Assembly: GCA_937926175.1 (NCBI GenBank)
Contig: CALANV010000036.1
Coordinates: 1-59,958, forward strand
Reading direction: 5' to 3'
Origin: an uncultured Rhodospirillales bacterium
GTDB taxonomy: Bacteria > Pseudomonadota > Alphaproteobacteria > CACIAM-22H2
DNA length: 59,958 bases
The position numbers and the translations under genes are program-made. The notes below the pieces were generated by a model. It saw only the letters and a list, made by a program, of their open reading frames with translations, made no database searches and was not told where the DNA came from. Below, piece by piece: positions 1-8,266 of this stretch (within the stretch, counting starts at the first letter, position 1; each line of letters opens with the position of its first letter).

Positions 1-438
1 TCCGGCCCAGGCGGGTCAGGCATGCTGCGAGCTGCTTGTGTGCCTGTACCGGGTCGTAGCCTTCGGCTATTGACGCCCGATATCGGCAAACTGCCTCGGC
101 GTCGCGTTTGAGGCCGCATAGGGCATTGCCGGCGCCGTAATAGGCCTTTCCACGCAGTTCCGGAGAGGCCGTGGCCGCATCGAACAGGTCGAGTGCGACG
201 TCGTATCTGCCGAGGGCAAGCTCGCCTTCGCCGCGTGCAAGATGAAGATCGAGGCGGTCCGGCGGTAGCACCGGCATGGATTCGAGGAGCTTCTGGGCAA
301 CGGCGTGGCGTTGGCTGAGGCCGGCCATGATGGCCAGCCTCAGTCAAACGGCCGGATCATCGGAGCAAGATCGCTTGCCTGGCAATACAGCGCGAACGCA
401 TCCGCATGATTGCCGCGAAGGCGGAGCCTGTCTCCGGC
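1..438 (-). pseudogene. decayed TPR-protein paralogue, cut by the window edge
   Basis: Read on the minus strand from 438, a TPR-like sequence begins right after the stop of the neighbouring TPR/glycosyltransferase gene, in the same frame and without a start codon. It first reads GDRLRLRGNHADAF, then needs a one-base frameshift near 361 and crosses an in-frame TGA near 341-343. It then stays open from ATG 328 to the window edge with TPR-type helices (residues like LARGEGELALGRYDVALDLF). The sequence aligns by eye with the N-terminal TPR half of the neighbour (DRQRLAGNHVGAL), so it looks like a tandem duplicate. The part beyond the edge is unseen. A shorter functional gene starting at ATG 328 cannot be excluded. 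Confidence 0.6.
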
Positions 439-2115
439 CTAAAGAATGCGATCGAGATCCGTGCCGTGCGGCGCGGCGGAGGCTTTGTCATGCCGGGAAG
501 AAGACCCGCCAATGTCTGACGAGACAGAAAGTTTGACCGAGCTCTTGTTGATCAGCTCGATGGTGAACGTCGCAAGCTCCCTGAAACGCTGGCGTAGCGA
601 TGCCTCGTTCGCGCCGCTTTGTGCCTCGGACAAGAAGAGATCGAAGAGGGCTTTGTAGAACGCCCTCGTCCGGCCGGTCGTGCCGCGCACCATGGCGTTC
701 AGCCATTCGAGCCCGGTTCGAGTGAACGTTTCGTTCATCCAGCTTGCCGGGTGCATCTCGTGGACCGCGAAATGCCCATCGAGACGTATCAGCCCCAATC
801 CTGCTGCTTGCGCGGTCAGCGGCAGCCAGTAGTCCCACCAGGGCATGCCCAGCAGCATGTCCGAGGACGGAATGCGGTCGACCGACGCTGCATCCATGAA
901 GAACAGGTCGAAACCGGCTTCATATGGGGTACGGTGCCCGTGCTCCAGGGCTGGTACGTCAAGGCGATTGCCGAGCAGCAGGTTGCCCCCGACATTGGCA
1001 CGCACGACCTCGACGAGATCGCTTTGCTCCAGAACGATATCGCTGTTGATCACACCCACGATCGTGGCACCGGCGTCGCGGGCTGTCCGGAGGAGATCGA
1101 TGACGTAGACATACGGCCGGCCCAGCGTCTCGATGGCCGTTCGCGGCGGCGTTACGAACCGGACATCGGGAAACGCGGGGCGGAGGGCAGCGGCCTCCTC
1201 CGGGACGTTCAGCGATACGACTTCTAAGCCGGCGGCCCGCCACGAGGCAACGGCCCGGCGCTGGATTTCGAGGCGCCGCTGCATCAAGGACGTCGCGATC
1301 ACGATCGGCCCATCGGCTCGCGGGGCGGTGGCCGCGCGTCGCGGCCACGGCTCGATGGGTTCCGCCGGATCGAGTTTCGACATGCCGAAATGCTCGAGCA
1401 GAAGATTGTATCCGTCGCCGAGCCGCCGGTCGGCAAGGAAGAGGATCGCCTCCATCAGCTTCAGGGTGCCGACCGTGCCGCGGCGTCTCCGCACGTGCTC
1501 GAGGACGGTGCGGGCGGCGTCGTAGTGCCCGTGCTGGATGAGCGGATAGGCGACGTCGAGCGCCAGATCCTGCTCCGGAGGCACAAGATCGATGGCCTTC
1601 AGGCACTCGGCAACGGCTTCGGCCTTGAGCTCGCAGCGGAATAGGCAGCGGATGAGACGTGTCCATGCTTCCGGGGGCGCGTCGCGGTCCAGCGTCGTGC
1701 GAACGGCGCCGACCGTCGCGGCGATACGGCGGGCGAAAACGGAGTCGCCGTGGGCGAAGGTCGGGTACCCCTCGCGGGCGGCAGAGACCAAAGCCCATTC
1801 CAGGAAGCGCAAGGCCTCGAGCGGACGTCCGAGCCTCAGAAACGCTTCCGCCGATGCGAGCTGAAGATCGTAATCATCGTCCGACCCGGGCGGCAGGGCG
1901 CCCAGCATTCTTTTCGCCAGTTCGGTATCGCCGGCCTCGGCCGCGATGATCGCGATGCGGACAAGGGCGGCCGCGCTGCGCGGATTCTGCGACAGGATTT
2001 GACGGCACAGCGCCAGGGCGCCGACATGATTGCCGGCAAGCCGTTGCCGGTCGGCTGCCTCGACGACGTCCATGCGTGATTCTGCCGATAGAGTTGTCAG
2101 GGGTATCGCGTTCAT
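439..2115 (-). CDS. TPR protein with glycosyltransferase-like C-terminal domain
   Basis: A protein of about 558 residues. Residues 15-250 are TPR-like helical repeats (LASAEAFLRLGRPLEALRFL and similar). Residues about 270-500 look like a nucleotide-sugar-type alpha/beta domain: a strand IVIATSLMQRRLEIQ starts it, and GVINSDIVLEQ near residue 355 resembles the acidic metal-binding signature of GT-A enzymes. The ATG at 2115 is preferred because it precedes the first TPR helix; an in-frame ATG at 2160 would add 15 residues. It follows flgL on the same strand, so flagellin or hook-protein glycosylation is a reasonable inference, but the acceptor and activity are unproven. A decayed paralogue follows it directly. 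Confidence 0.6.
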   Translation of the reverse strand: MNAIPLTTLSAESRMDVVEAADRQRLAGNHVGALALCRQILSQNPRSAAALVRIAIIAAEAGDTELAKRMLGALPPGSDDDYDLQLASAEAFLRLGRPLEALRFLEWALVSAAREGYPTFAHGDSVFARRIAATVGAVRTTLDRDAPPEAWTRLIRCLFRCELKAEAVAECLKAIDLVPPEQDLALDVAYPLIQHGHYDAARTVLEHVRRRRGTVGTLKLMEAILFLADRRLGDGYNLLLEHFGMSKLDPAEPIEPWPRRAATAPRADGPIVIATSLMQRRLEIQRRAVASWRAAGLEVVSLNVPEEAAALRPAFPDVRFVTPPRTAIETLGRPYVYVIDLLRTARDAGATIVGVINSDIVLEQSDLVEVVRANVGGNLLLGNRLDVPALEHGHRTPYEAGFDLFFMDAASVDRIPSSDMLLGMPWWDYWLPLTAQAAGLGLIRLDGHFAVHEMHPASWMNETFTRTGLEWLNAMVRGTTGRTRAFYKALFDLFLSEAQSGANEASLRQRFRELATFTIELINKSSVKLSVSSDIGGSSSRHDKASAAPHGTDLDRIL

Positions 2116-2239
2116 CGGCTCTTGCTCGACAGGTAGGGGCGGAAGACGGTAGCGACGCAAACCGCGTCGCCGTAGAGGGCGACCCCGCTACCGCACCCGG
2201 AGACGTCGCGTATATCGCGGCGGCGCATCCACGTCGGGC

Positions 2240-3340
2240 TCACAGCAGCGTCGCGAGCGTCAGCGACTTGAGGCTGGCGATCAACCGGTAGGATGCCTCG
2301 AGATTGGTTTGCATCTGGGTCATCCGGGCGACGGCCTCGGCCATGCCGGCCTCGCCGAGGTCTTCGACGCCGATGATCTGCTCGGTGAGCAGCGTGAGCG
2401 TATTGTAGTGCTTTGTCGTCACATCGCGCAGCGTCGCCTGCTGCACGCCGAGATTGGCGGACTCGGCATTGAGCTCCTTGAAGGCCTTGTCGAGATCGTC
2501 GGCCGCAAGATCCGCGAGCGCACGAAAACCGGCGTCGGTCGCCGTCGTCAGGTCCGTCGTCGCAAGGGCGTATAGGCCGCGCAGCAGGGCCTGCACAGCC
2601 GAATCAATGGCATTGATGCCGTATTCGATCGTGAAGCCGATGTCGATGGTGGCGGACAGACGAGCATCCGGGCCGATTTCGCCCTGATAATAGTACGGCG
2701 TCGCGGCGCTCGCCGGACTCGGTGCTGTCGGCGGCCAGCCCGGGGGGGCTGTCGCCGAGGCGTCGAGATGCTTCGTGATCGCCGCATAGCGGTTGACGCC
2801 GGAAGCGCTCGTGTTGTCGAGAGGATAGTCGGTGTCGAGCAGGGCGACGTTGTCGAGCGGGGTGTTCGCTTCGCCGACCGCGCCGGGAGGCGGCATCGGC
2901 GGAGTGTCGAACTTGCGGCCGGCGAAGAGGTATACGCCGTCGACCTGCGTGTTCAGGATCGTGGTGACTTCGTTGAGGCGCGAGGCGGCGATCGCGCGCA
3001 GCACTTCGTTTCCGCTGTCCGCGGGCTGTCCGACGCCGGTCGTCGCGACGCGGGCCTTGTCTCGAAGCTCCGATGCGATTTCCGACAGGCGAAGCAGTGC
3101 GGCCTGGATCGCGTCCATCCGGACCTTGGTGACGGCATTGGCATTGGAGATCGTCTCGATCGAAGCGCGGGACGCCTGAAGATACAGTGAAGTACGGGCT
3201 TCCGTACCGAGCTCGCTGTAGGTCTCGGCCTTCTTTCCCGAGGCGATCTGCTTCTGCACCCGCGCCATCTCGGCCTGCATCTCCATCATGCGCCGAATGA
3301 GGATCGTGCTTTGGGCAAGGGTGGAGATGTTGGAAACCAT
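2240..3340 (-). CDS. flgL: Flagellar hook-associated protein 3 (hook-filament junction)
   Basis: A 366-residue protein. Its N-terminal coiled-coil segment (STLAQSTILIRRMMEMQAEMARVQKQIASGKKAETYSEL) has the flagellin/FlgL signature, and its C-terminal helix (TLLTEQIIGVEDLGEAGMAEAVARMTQMQ then NLEASYRLIASLKSLTLATLL) matches the D0/D1 end of the family. FlgL joins the hook-associated FlgK ring to the filament and is secreted by the flagellar type III apparatus. It lies 22 bp after flgK in the flgI-flgJ-flgN-flgK-flgL order. Flagellin itself is not in the window. Length and ends fit FlgL better than flagellin. Confidence 0.93.
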   Translation of the reverse strand: MVSNISTLAQSTILIRRMMEMQAEMARVQKQIASGKKAETYSELGTEARTSLYLQASRASIETISNANAVTKVRMDAIQAALLRLSEIASELRDKARVATTGVGQPADSGNEVLRAIAASRLNEVTTILNTQVDGVYLFAGRKFDTPPMPPPGAVGEANTPLDNVALLDTDYPLDNTSASGVNRYAAITKHLDASATAPPGWPPTAPSPASAATPYYYQGEIGPDARLSATIDIGFTIEYGINAIDSAVQALLRGLYALATTDLTTATDAGFRALADLAADDLDKAFKELNAESANLGVQQATLRDVTTKHYNTLTLLTEQIIGVEDLGEAGMAEAVARMTQMQTNLEASYRLIASLKSLTLATLL

Positions 3341-3362
3341 GGCGGAACTCCCGGCTCAGTCG

Positions 3363-5021
3363 TCAGACGATATTCAGCAGCGCGTCGAGCATCTCGCGGG
3401 CAGCCTGGATGACCTTGGCGTTGGCGGCGTACGAATTCTGCAGCTCGATCATGAGCGCGAGTTCGCGGTCGACGTTGACGCCGCTGTCGTTCGCGATGCG
3501 GTCTTTCAGCGCATCGGTCAGCGCGTTCTTGTTTTCGAAGAGGTCCTTGTTGTTCGCCCGTTCGCTGGCCTGGTACGCAATGATCGAGTTTGCATAGCCG
3601 ACCAGCGTCGCGCTCGATCCCAAACCGATGCTCGGCGTGAAGGCCTGGACGCGGTCGAACATGTTGATCACGTCCTGGACCAGCGTGGTATCGCCTAGAT
3701 TGGGGTTCTCGGACGGCACGACCGTGCCGTCGCGTACGCGCCATGGCTCGTTGACGACAGCGTCGTTGACCGAGATCCGGCTGGCATAGCCGGGGATCGT
3801 CGGCATTGCGACATAGATGATGCTGTCGGCCGGTCCGATGGAAGCCTGCAATCCGGTGCCGCCGTTGACCGGTGCGATCTCGATCGTGGTGCCGATGATG
3901 TTCGTGACCGTGTAGATGGTATCGTGATTGCTGAACTTGAGCAGCATTCCAACCGCGACGCTGCCGGCACCTGGGTCGGTGAACGAGGTGGCGCCCACAG
4001 CCGCTGCCGCGCCGGGCGAATTGCCGGTGATGAGGGCTGATTCGGCTTCGATATCGAAGAGGTCGAGACCGCGCAGCGCGAAGTTCACGGCAACGCGGGC
4101 CGCAAGTTCATCGAGCTGCTTCTGCGCAGTGACGAGCGCGTCGTCGCGAAGATTGAGCAGGCCGCGGATCCGGCCGCCGCCGATCTCTGACGTGATGTCG
4201 ATCGTCCCGTCGAGCATCACGCCGCTCAACGCGCTGACGGCAGGCGGTGGCTCGTAGGTCATGCCCGCATTCACGGCGGGCGAGTTGGTGAAGCTCAACG
4301 TATGAAGCGACGTGTCGAGAAGCGGACGGCCACCATTGGTCGTGATCCAGATTTCTCCGCTGTCGCGCTTGAAGTAGCGGATGTCGATCAGCTCAGACAG
4401 CCGGTCGAGTAGAACGTCGCGACGGTCTTCCAGGTCGGCCGTGCTTTGGCCCATCGCCTGGGCCAGGCCGATCTGTTGATTCAGGTCCTTGATGGCGGCG
4501 AGCGTGGAGTTCACCGTGTCGACGGCAATCGCAATCGCCGCATCGGCATCCGTCCGCAGGTTCTGGATCAGGTTCGCGACATCGTTGATTCCGGTCGCGA
4601 AGCTTCGGGCGCGCGAGATGACCGTCGCCTGGGCCGACGACGAGCTTGGCATGGCGGCCAGGGCCCGGAATGCGTCGCCGAGGCTGTTGAGTTGATAGGC
4701 GAACGATGCGTTGTCGCCCGGCTGCCCCATTGCCAGTTCGAGCTGACCGAGAAAGTCGTCCATGACGCGATAGACCTCGGTCGCCGAGATGTACGTGCGC
4801 GCCTCGCGCTGCATCCGCGAATCGACGTAGCGTTCAACTTCGCCGACACGCACGCCCTGGCCCTGACCGCCGACGATCAGGGGCGTCTGCGGCAGGATCT
4901 TGCGGGTGTAGCCGACGGTCGTCGCATTGGCGATGTTGCGCGAGACGACGTCCAGACCGGCTTGGGCCGCGCGCAATCCGCTGGTGGCGGCAAGGAGGGC
5001 TGTCGTCAGACCGCCGGACAT
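3363..5021 (-). CDS. flgK: Flagellar hook-associated protein 1
   Basis: A 552-residue protein. It starts with the rod/hook family signature (ATSGLRAAQAGLDVVSRNIAN, then ATTVGYTRK) and ends with the family C-terminal helix (LMIELQNSYAANAKVIQAAREMLDALLNIV). FlgK caps the completed hook and forms the first hook-filament junction zone. The central part is variable, as usual. It sits between the flgN-type chaperone gene and flgL, the normal arrangement of chaperone and substrates. Start ATG 5021 places the signature at the very N terminus. Confidence 0.95.
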   Translation of the reverse strand: MSGGLTTALLAATSGLRAAQAGLDVVSRNIANATTVGYTRKILPQTPLIVGGQGQGVRVGEVERYVDSRMQREARTYISATEVYRVMDDFLGQLELAMGQPGDNASFAYQLNSLGDAFRALAAMPSSSSAQATVISRARSFATGINDVANLIQNLRTDADAAIAIAVDTVNSTLAAIKDLNQQIGLAQAMGQSTADLEDRRDVLLDRLSELIDIRYFKRDSGEIWITTNGGRPLLDTSLHTLSFTNSPAVNAGMTYEPPPAVSALSGVMLDGTIDITSEIGGGRIRGLLNLRDDALVTAQKQLDELAARVAVNFALRGLDLFDIEAESALITGNSPGAAAAVGATSFTDPGAGSVAVGMLLKFSNHDTIYTVTNIIGTTIEIAPVNGGTGLQASIGPADSIIYVAMPTIPGYASRISVNDAVVNEPWRVRDGTVVPSENPNLGDTTLVQDVINMFDRVQAFTPSIGLGSSATLVGYANSIIAYQASERANNKDLFENKNALTDALKDRIANDSGVNVDRELALMIELQNSYAANAKVIQAAREMLDALLNIV

Positions 5022-5043
5022 GGTGCGTTATCCCACGTTTGCT

Positions 5044-5484
5044 TCAAAGACGCGCGTCCAGGGCCACCGAGACCGGACTTGCCGTCGCCCGCTTGGGTGC
5101 CGCGACCGTGCCGGTCCGGGAATACGCGCCCGTGGTCGGCTGCTGGGCCGCGACGGCATCGGCGATGGCGCGGATCACGCATTCGTTTGCCGCCCTTGCC
5201 ACGTTGAGCGCACGCTCATTCGCCACGGCAGCCTCGTTGAACTGCCGCAGGACGTCCGCGAGTTCGTCGCGGACGGCCTTGTCGACCGCCGCAAGGACTT
5301 CCGGCTCCCGCCGCAGTTGATGGACGAGCTCGACATAGGCCGTCGCGAGGCGTCTCTTCTCGTCCAGCAGGGAGCCGATCCGGCTCGTCTGAAAGGATGT
5401 GAGCAGCCGTGTTTCCTCCCTGATCACGGTGATGAGCTGGCCTGCGACCGTGATCAGGTCGCGCATGCGTGCCGTGCTATCCAT
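5044..5484 (-). CDS. flgN: FlgN-type flagellar export chaperone
   Basis: A 146-residue, mostly helical protein with the FlgN-like segment LITVIREETRLLTSFQTSRIGSLLDEKRRLATAYVELVHQL. FlgN-family proteins bind FlgK and FlgL before export. It is encoded directly upstream of flgK (22 bp) and overlaps the flgJ-type gene by 8 bp, so translation is probably coupled. The assignment rests on fold pattern, size and position; family sequence conservation is weak. The last 40 residues (Ala/Thr/Pro rich) look disordered. Confidence 0.75.
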   Translation of the reverse strand: MDSTARMRDLITVAGQLITVIREETRLLTSFQTSRIGSLLDEKRRLATAYVELVHQLRREPEVLAAVDKAVRDELADVLRQFNEAAVANERALNVARAANECVIRAIADAVAAQQPTTGAYSRTGTVAAPKRATASPVSVALDARL

Positions 5485-5797
5485 TGGCTTTCTCCTGAAG
5501 CGTGAGAATCTCGCGCGTCACCGCGTCGGCAATGCCGATCCCACCCTGACGGACGATGGCTTGCGCATAGGTGTCGACCTGGAAGGACCGGAACATCTTT
5601 TCGCCGGTCCCGCCGCCGAACGGACCATCGGCCGGGATTGCGTCGAAGATGGGGGTCAGCATCTGGGCAAGAAACATCTGCTCGAATTCCAGACCGGCCT
5701 TGCGGGCGTCTTCGGGCGTGCGCCCGCTCGGGCGCGGCATCGACCGGAGGCTGGCCGGATCCAGGGCGACGGGCAGGGAGTCGAGGGGCGTCATCAC
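5477..5797 (-). CDS. flgJ: Rod-binding protein, FlgJ N-terminal type without muramidase domain
   Basis: A 106-residue protein matching only the rod-cap half of FlgJ: AGLEFEQMFLAQMLTPIFDAI, then GGTGEKMFRSFQVDTYAQAIV and GIGIADAVTREIL. Enterobacterial FlgJ carries a C-terminal peptidoglycan hydrolase, but this one ends where that domain would begin, as in other alphaproteobacteria; a separate lytic enzyme must open the wall. It overlaps flgI by 4 bp and flgN by 8 bp, so the three are translationally linked. Confidence 0.88.
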   Translation of the reverse strand: MMTPLDSLPVALDPASLRSMPRPSGRTPEDARKAGLEFEQMFLAQMLTPIFDAIPADGPFGGGTGEKMFRSFQVDTYAQAIVRQGGIGIADAVTREILTLQEKANG

Positions 5798-6951
5798 AGC
5801 ACCTCGATCTCGGCCTGCAGGGCGCCGGCGGCCTTGATCGCCTGCAGGATCGTGATCATGTCGCGCGGCCCGATGCCGAGTGCATTGAGGCCATTGACGA
5901 GCTCCTGAAGCGTCACGCTCCCGGGCAGCACGGCGAGGCGACGTTCGTCGTTCTCGTCGACCTCGATCGTCGTCCGGTCGACGACGGTGGTGTTACCCGT
6001 ATTCGAGAACGGGTTGGGCTGCGAGACCTGCGGCGTTTCCGTGATGCGGATGGTCAGACTGCCTTGGGCGATCGCGACCGTGCTGATGCGGACGTTCTCG
6101 CCCATGACGATCGTTCCCGACCGTTCGTCGATCACGACCTTGGCAACCTGGTCCGGCTCGACCTTGAGCTGCTCGATATCGGTCAGAAGGCTGACGGCGT
6201 CGCCGCTGCGGCCGGGCGGCACGGTCAGCATGACGGTGGCGGGATCCAGCGGACGGGCCGCCGCGGTCCCGAGAAACGCGTTGATCGCCTGGGCGATGCG
6301 GCGGGCGGTGGTCAGGTCGGGATTGCGCAGCGAGATGTTGACCGACTGCAACGATGCCAGCTGGAAGCCCAGTTCGCGTTCGACGATCGCGCCATTGGCG
6401 ATGCGGCCGTTCGTCGGCGTCCCCTTGCTGATGCTGGCCGCGGCCCCCGTCGCCTGGAAGCCGGAGACGGCGATCGGCCCCTGGGCGACGGCATAGACCT
6501 CGCCGTCGGCCCCGAGGAGCGGCGTCACCAGCAGGGTACCGCCAAGCAGGCTCGTCGCGTCGCCTAGGGCACCGACATTGACGTCGATCCGGGTACCCTG
6601 GCGCGCAAAGGGGGGAAGCGTCGCCGTGACCATGACGGCGGCGACGTTGCGGGTCCGCAGGGTGTTGGCGATGTCGCGCGTGTTGACGCCGAGCCGCTCG
6701 AGCATGCCGATCAGGCTTTGCTGCGTGAACGGCGAGTTGTTGATCGTGTCGCCGGTACCGTTCAGGCCGATGACCAGGCCGTAGCCGATCAGCATGTTCT
6801 GGCGCACGCCCTCGAAGTCGGCGATGTCCTTGATGCGGACCTGCGCTTCGGCTGCCGGGACGAATGCGCACCAGCACAGCAAGGCCACAAGCGCGGCGGC
6901 GCGAAGGCGGCAAATGGTGCGGAAAAGGGTGGCGGGACGGTTGTTCGTCAT
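5794..6951 (-). CDS. flgI: Flagellar basal-body P-ring protein
   Basis: A 385-residue precursor. An N-terminal signal peptide (hydrophobic AAALVALLCWCAFVPAAEA) is followed by the P-ring signature RIKDIADFEGVRQNMLIGYG and LNGTGDTINN. The C terminus GLNALGIGPRDMITILQAIKAAGALQAEIEVL is typical. FlgI is exported by Sec to the periplasm and forms the ring around the rod in the peptidoglycan layer, helped by the chaperone FlgA encoded further along. It is the first gene of the minus-strand operon, and its start lies about 50 bp downstream of a sigma-54 promoter at 7003-7018. Confidence 0.96.
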   Translation of the reverse strand: MTNNRPATLFRTICRLRAAALVALLCWCAFVPAAEAQVRIKDIADFEGVRQNMLIGYGLVIGLNGTGDTINNSPFTQQSLIGMLERLGVNTRDIANTLRTRNVAAVMVTATLPPFARQGTRIDVNVGALGDATSLLGGTLLVTPLLGADGEVYAVAQGPIAVSGFQATGAAASISKGTPTNGRIANGAIVERELGFQLASLQSVNISLRNPDLTTARRIAQAINAFLGTAAARPLDPATVMLTVPPGRSGDAVSLLTDIEQLKVEPDQVAKVVIDERSGTIVMGENVRISTVAIAQGSLTIRITETPQVSQPNPFSNTGNTTVVDRTTIEVDENDERRLAVLPGSVTLQELVNGLNALGIGPRDMITILQAIKAAGALQAEIEVL

Positions 6952-7002
6952 CGTTCCATTCAGGCGTTCTGCCGTCGACAGGAAAGCGGTCGGCCCTCGC
7001 GA

Positions 7003-7018
7003 TGCGAACGCCGTGCCA
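7003..7018 (-). promoter_or_regulatory. sigma-54 (-24/-12) promoter of the flgI operon
   Basis: On the minus strand the bases read TGGCACG-GCGT-TCGCA, against the sigma-54 consensus TGGCACG-N4-TTGC: the whole -24 element is perfect, spacing is correct and one -12 base differs. Transcription would start near 6992, giving a leader of about 40 nt before flgI at 6951. Hook and ring operons of alphaproteobacteria are known sigma-54 targets. The enhancer binding protein is not encoded here. Confidence 0.8.
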
Positions 7019-7045
7019 CGGCCGATTCCCTAAAATATTTATATA

Positions 7046-7058
7046 TTTCAAATAGTTG
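7046..7058 (+). promoter_or_regulatory. candidate IHF site upstream of the flgI sigma-54 promoter
   Basis: The bases TTTCAAATAGTTG match the IHF consensus WATCAANNNNTTR at all but one position. They lie in a conspicuous AT tract (7031-7055) within an otherwise GC-rich region, about 45 bp upstream of the -12 element of the flgI promoter. IHF bending between enhancer and sigma-54 promoter is a known flagellar arrangement. Short motif, moderate support. Confidence 0.4.
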
Positions 7059-7141
7059 TTCGTTTACGGCGACGCCGCGCACAGCCCGTGGGGAAAACTT
7101 GCCGGCCGTGCGCCGGCAAATTCTGCCGGGTTCGGGCTTGC

Positions 7142-7156
7142 TTAACGGGATTTTAA
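7142..7156 (+). promoter_or_regulatory. CtrA box upstream of fliX
   Basis: TTAA-CGGGATT-TTAA is a perfect TTAA-N7-TTAA CtrA recognition sequence, 80 bp upstream of the fliX start in the flgI/fliX divergent region. In Caulobacter fliX and early flagellar operons are CtrA-dependent. Two further perfect boxes occur upstream of cheY and in the flhX/flgB divergent region. Confidence 0.72.
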
Positions 7157-7235
7157 GTCGGAGGCGCGACGCTCGGTTGCATTAGCGAGTCGGGATCCAG
7201 ACAGATATCTCGGAGCCATTCTTGAGGCGCGAACG

Positions 7236-7655
7236 ATGAAGATCGATCCGACCGGGCCGGCGCGTTCGACCACGTCCGTCCGGCGCGGGGAGCGCGTCGG
7301 CGGTACACGTTCCGGCGAGTTCGCGCGTCACCTCGATGGCGCCACGACGACCGCGGGCGTCAGCGGCAGCAACCCGCTCGGGGGGGTTGGGGCGATCCTG
7401 TCGTTGCAGGAGGTCGAGGATGCGCTGACCGCGCCCAAACGCGCGATGAAGCGCGCCGAGGAGATCCTCGACCGGCTGGACGAGCTGCGCGACGGACTGT
7501 TGGCCGGCCTGTTGTCCCGCGAGTCAATTATCCGACTAGCGGCCCTCGTTCGGACACAGCGCCCCCACGTCGACGACCCGCGGCTGGCCGAAGTGCTCGA
7601 CGAGATCGAGCTGAGGGCAGAGGTCGAGCTCGCCAAACTCGAAAAAATCGGGTAG
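7236..7655 (+). CDS. fliX: Flagellar assembly regulator FliX
   Basis: A 139-residue protein: basic N terminus (MKIDPTGPARSTTSVRR), a low-complexity stretch, and the conserved FliX C-terminal helices (LDELRDGLLAGLLSRESIIRLAALV, then DPRLAEVLDEIELRAEVELAKLEK). In Caulobacter FliX couples basal-body assembly to the sigma-54 activator FlbD. Its position divergent from flgI is the same there. The gene has its own CtrA box at 7142, so it would be made early and then permit the sigma-54 operons flanking it. No flbD gene is in the window. Confidence 0.85.
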   Translation: MKIDPTGPARSTTSVRRGERVGGTRSGEFARHLDGATTTAGVSGSNPLGGVGAILSLQEVEDALTAPKRAMKRAEEILDRLDELRDGLLAGLLSRESIIRLAALVRTQRPHVDDPRLAEVLDEIELRAEVELAKLEKIG

Positions 7656-7752
7656 CCGCCGGTGGCACGGGGGGCCCCGCCTTGATGGGGCGGGGGCGGA
7701 TTCATATACTCCGGCGCGGCTTCCTTAACCGACGCGTTGCCGACCGAGGTCA

Positions 7753-8172
7753 ATGTCGTACCCATTGCTGCCGCCGGACTACCGGCCATCCGAGGACGAA
7801 CCCTTCATGAACCCCGTCATGCGGGAGTATTTCCGGCAGAAGCTCCTGCGCTGGCGGGCGGAATTGCTGCGTGAGTCGACGGAGACTCTCAACCACCTGC
7901 AACAGGAAAGTCTCCACGAGCCGGACATCACCGATCGCGCCTCCCTGGAGACCGACCGGTTCACCGAGCTCCGCACCCGGGATCGCGAGCGCAAGCTGAT
8001 CATCAAGATCGACGAGGCCTTGCGCCGGATCGAGGACGGAACGTACGGGTACTGCGAGGAAACCGCGGAGCCGATCAGCATCAAGAGGCTCGAGGCGCGC
8101 CCGATCGCGACCCTCAGCATCGAGGCCCAGGAGCGCCATGAGCGCCTGGAGCGCACCCAGCGTGACGATTGA
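7753..8172 (+). CDS. dksA: DksA/TraR-family transcription factor with a single zinc-site cysteine
   Basis: A 139-residue protein with the DksA coiled coil (residues about 25-105, REYFRQKLLRWRAELLRES to RKLIIKIDEALRRI) and the globular end GTYGYCEETAEPISIKRLEARPIAT. Canonical DksA has four zinc cysteines; only the first remains here (YGYC), the others being Thr, Ala or similar. This is the cysteine-poor alphaproteobacterial type, which keeps the coiled-coil tip acidic residues (DITDRAS). It binds the RNA polymerase secondary channel and modulates rRNA and stress promoters. The gene commonly neighbours flgH in this class. A strong terminator follows. Confidence 0.88.
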   Translation: MSYPLLPPDYRPSEDEPFMNPVMREYFRQKLLRWRAELLRESTETLNHLQQESLHEPDITDRASLETDRFTELRTRDRERKLIIKIDEALRRIEDGTYGYCEETAEPISIKRLEARPIATLSIEAQERHERLERTQRDD

Positions 8173-8197
8173 GGCCGAACGGGATATGGCGTGAGGC

Positions 8198-8227
8198 CCC
8201 CGCCCGGGAGCCCGGGCGGGGTTTTTT
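8198..8227 (+). terminator. rho-independent terminator after dksA
   Basis: An 11-bp perfect GC stem (CCCCGCCCGGG with its complement, 2-base apex) is followed by TTTTTT on the plus strand. It ends 40 bp before the 3' end of the convergent flgH. There is no T run on the opposite strand, so it is one-directional. Confidence 0.92.
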
Positions 8228-8266
8228 GTGCGATCCGCGCGGCCGGCGCATCACCGATGCCGGGGA

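Noticed and set aside
7127..7142. Possible sigma-54 promoter toward fliX (GG-N10-GC in CCGGGTTCGGGCTTGC)
   Set aside because: Only the GG and TTGC elements fit; the CACG part of -24 is absent, and the neighbouring perfect CtrA box explains fliX control better.
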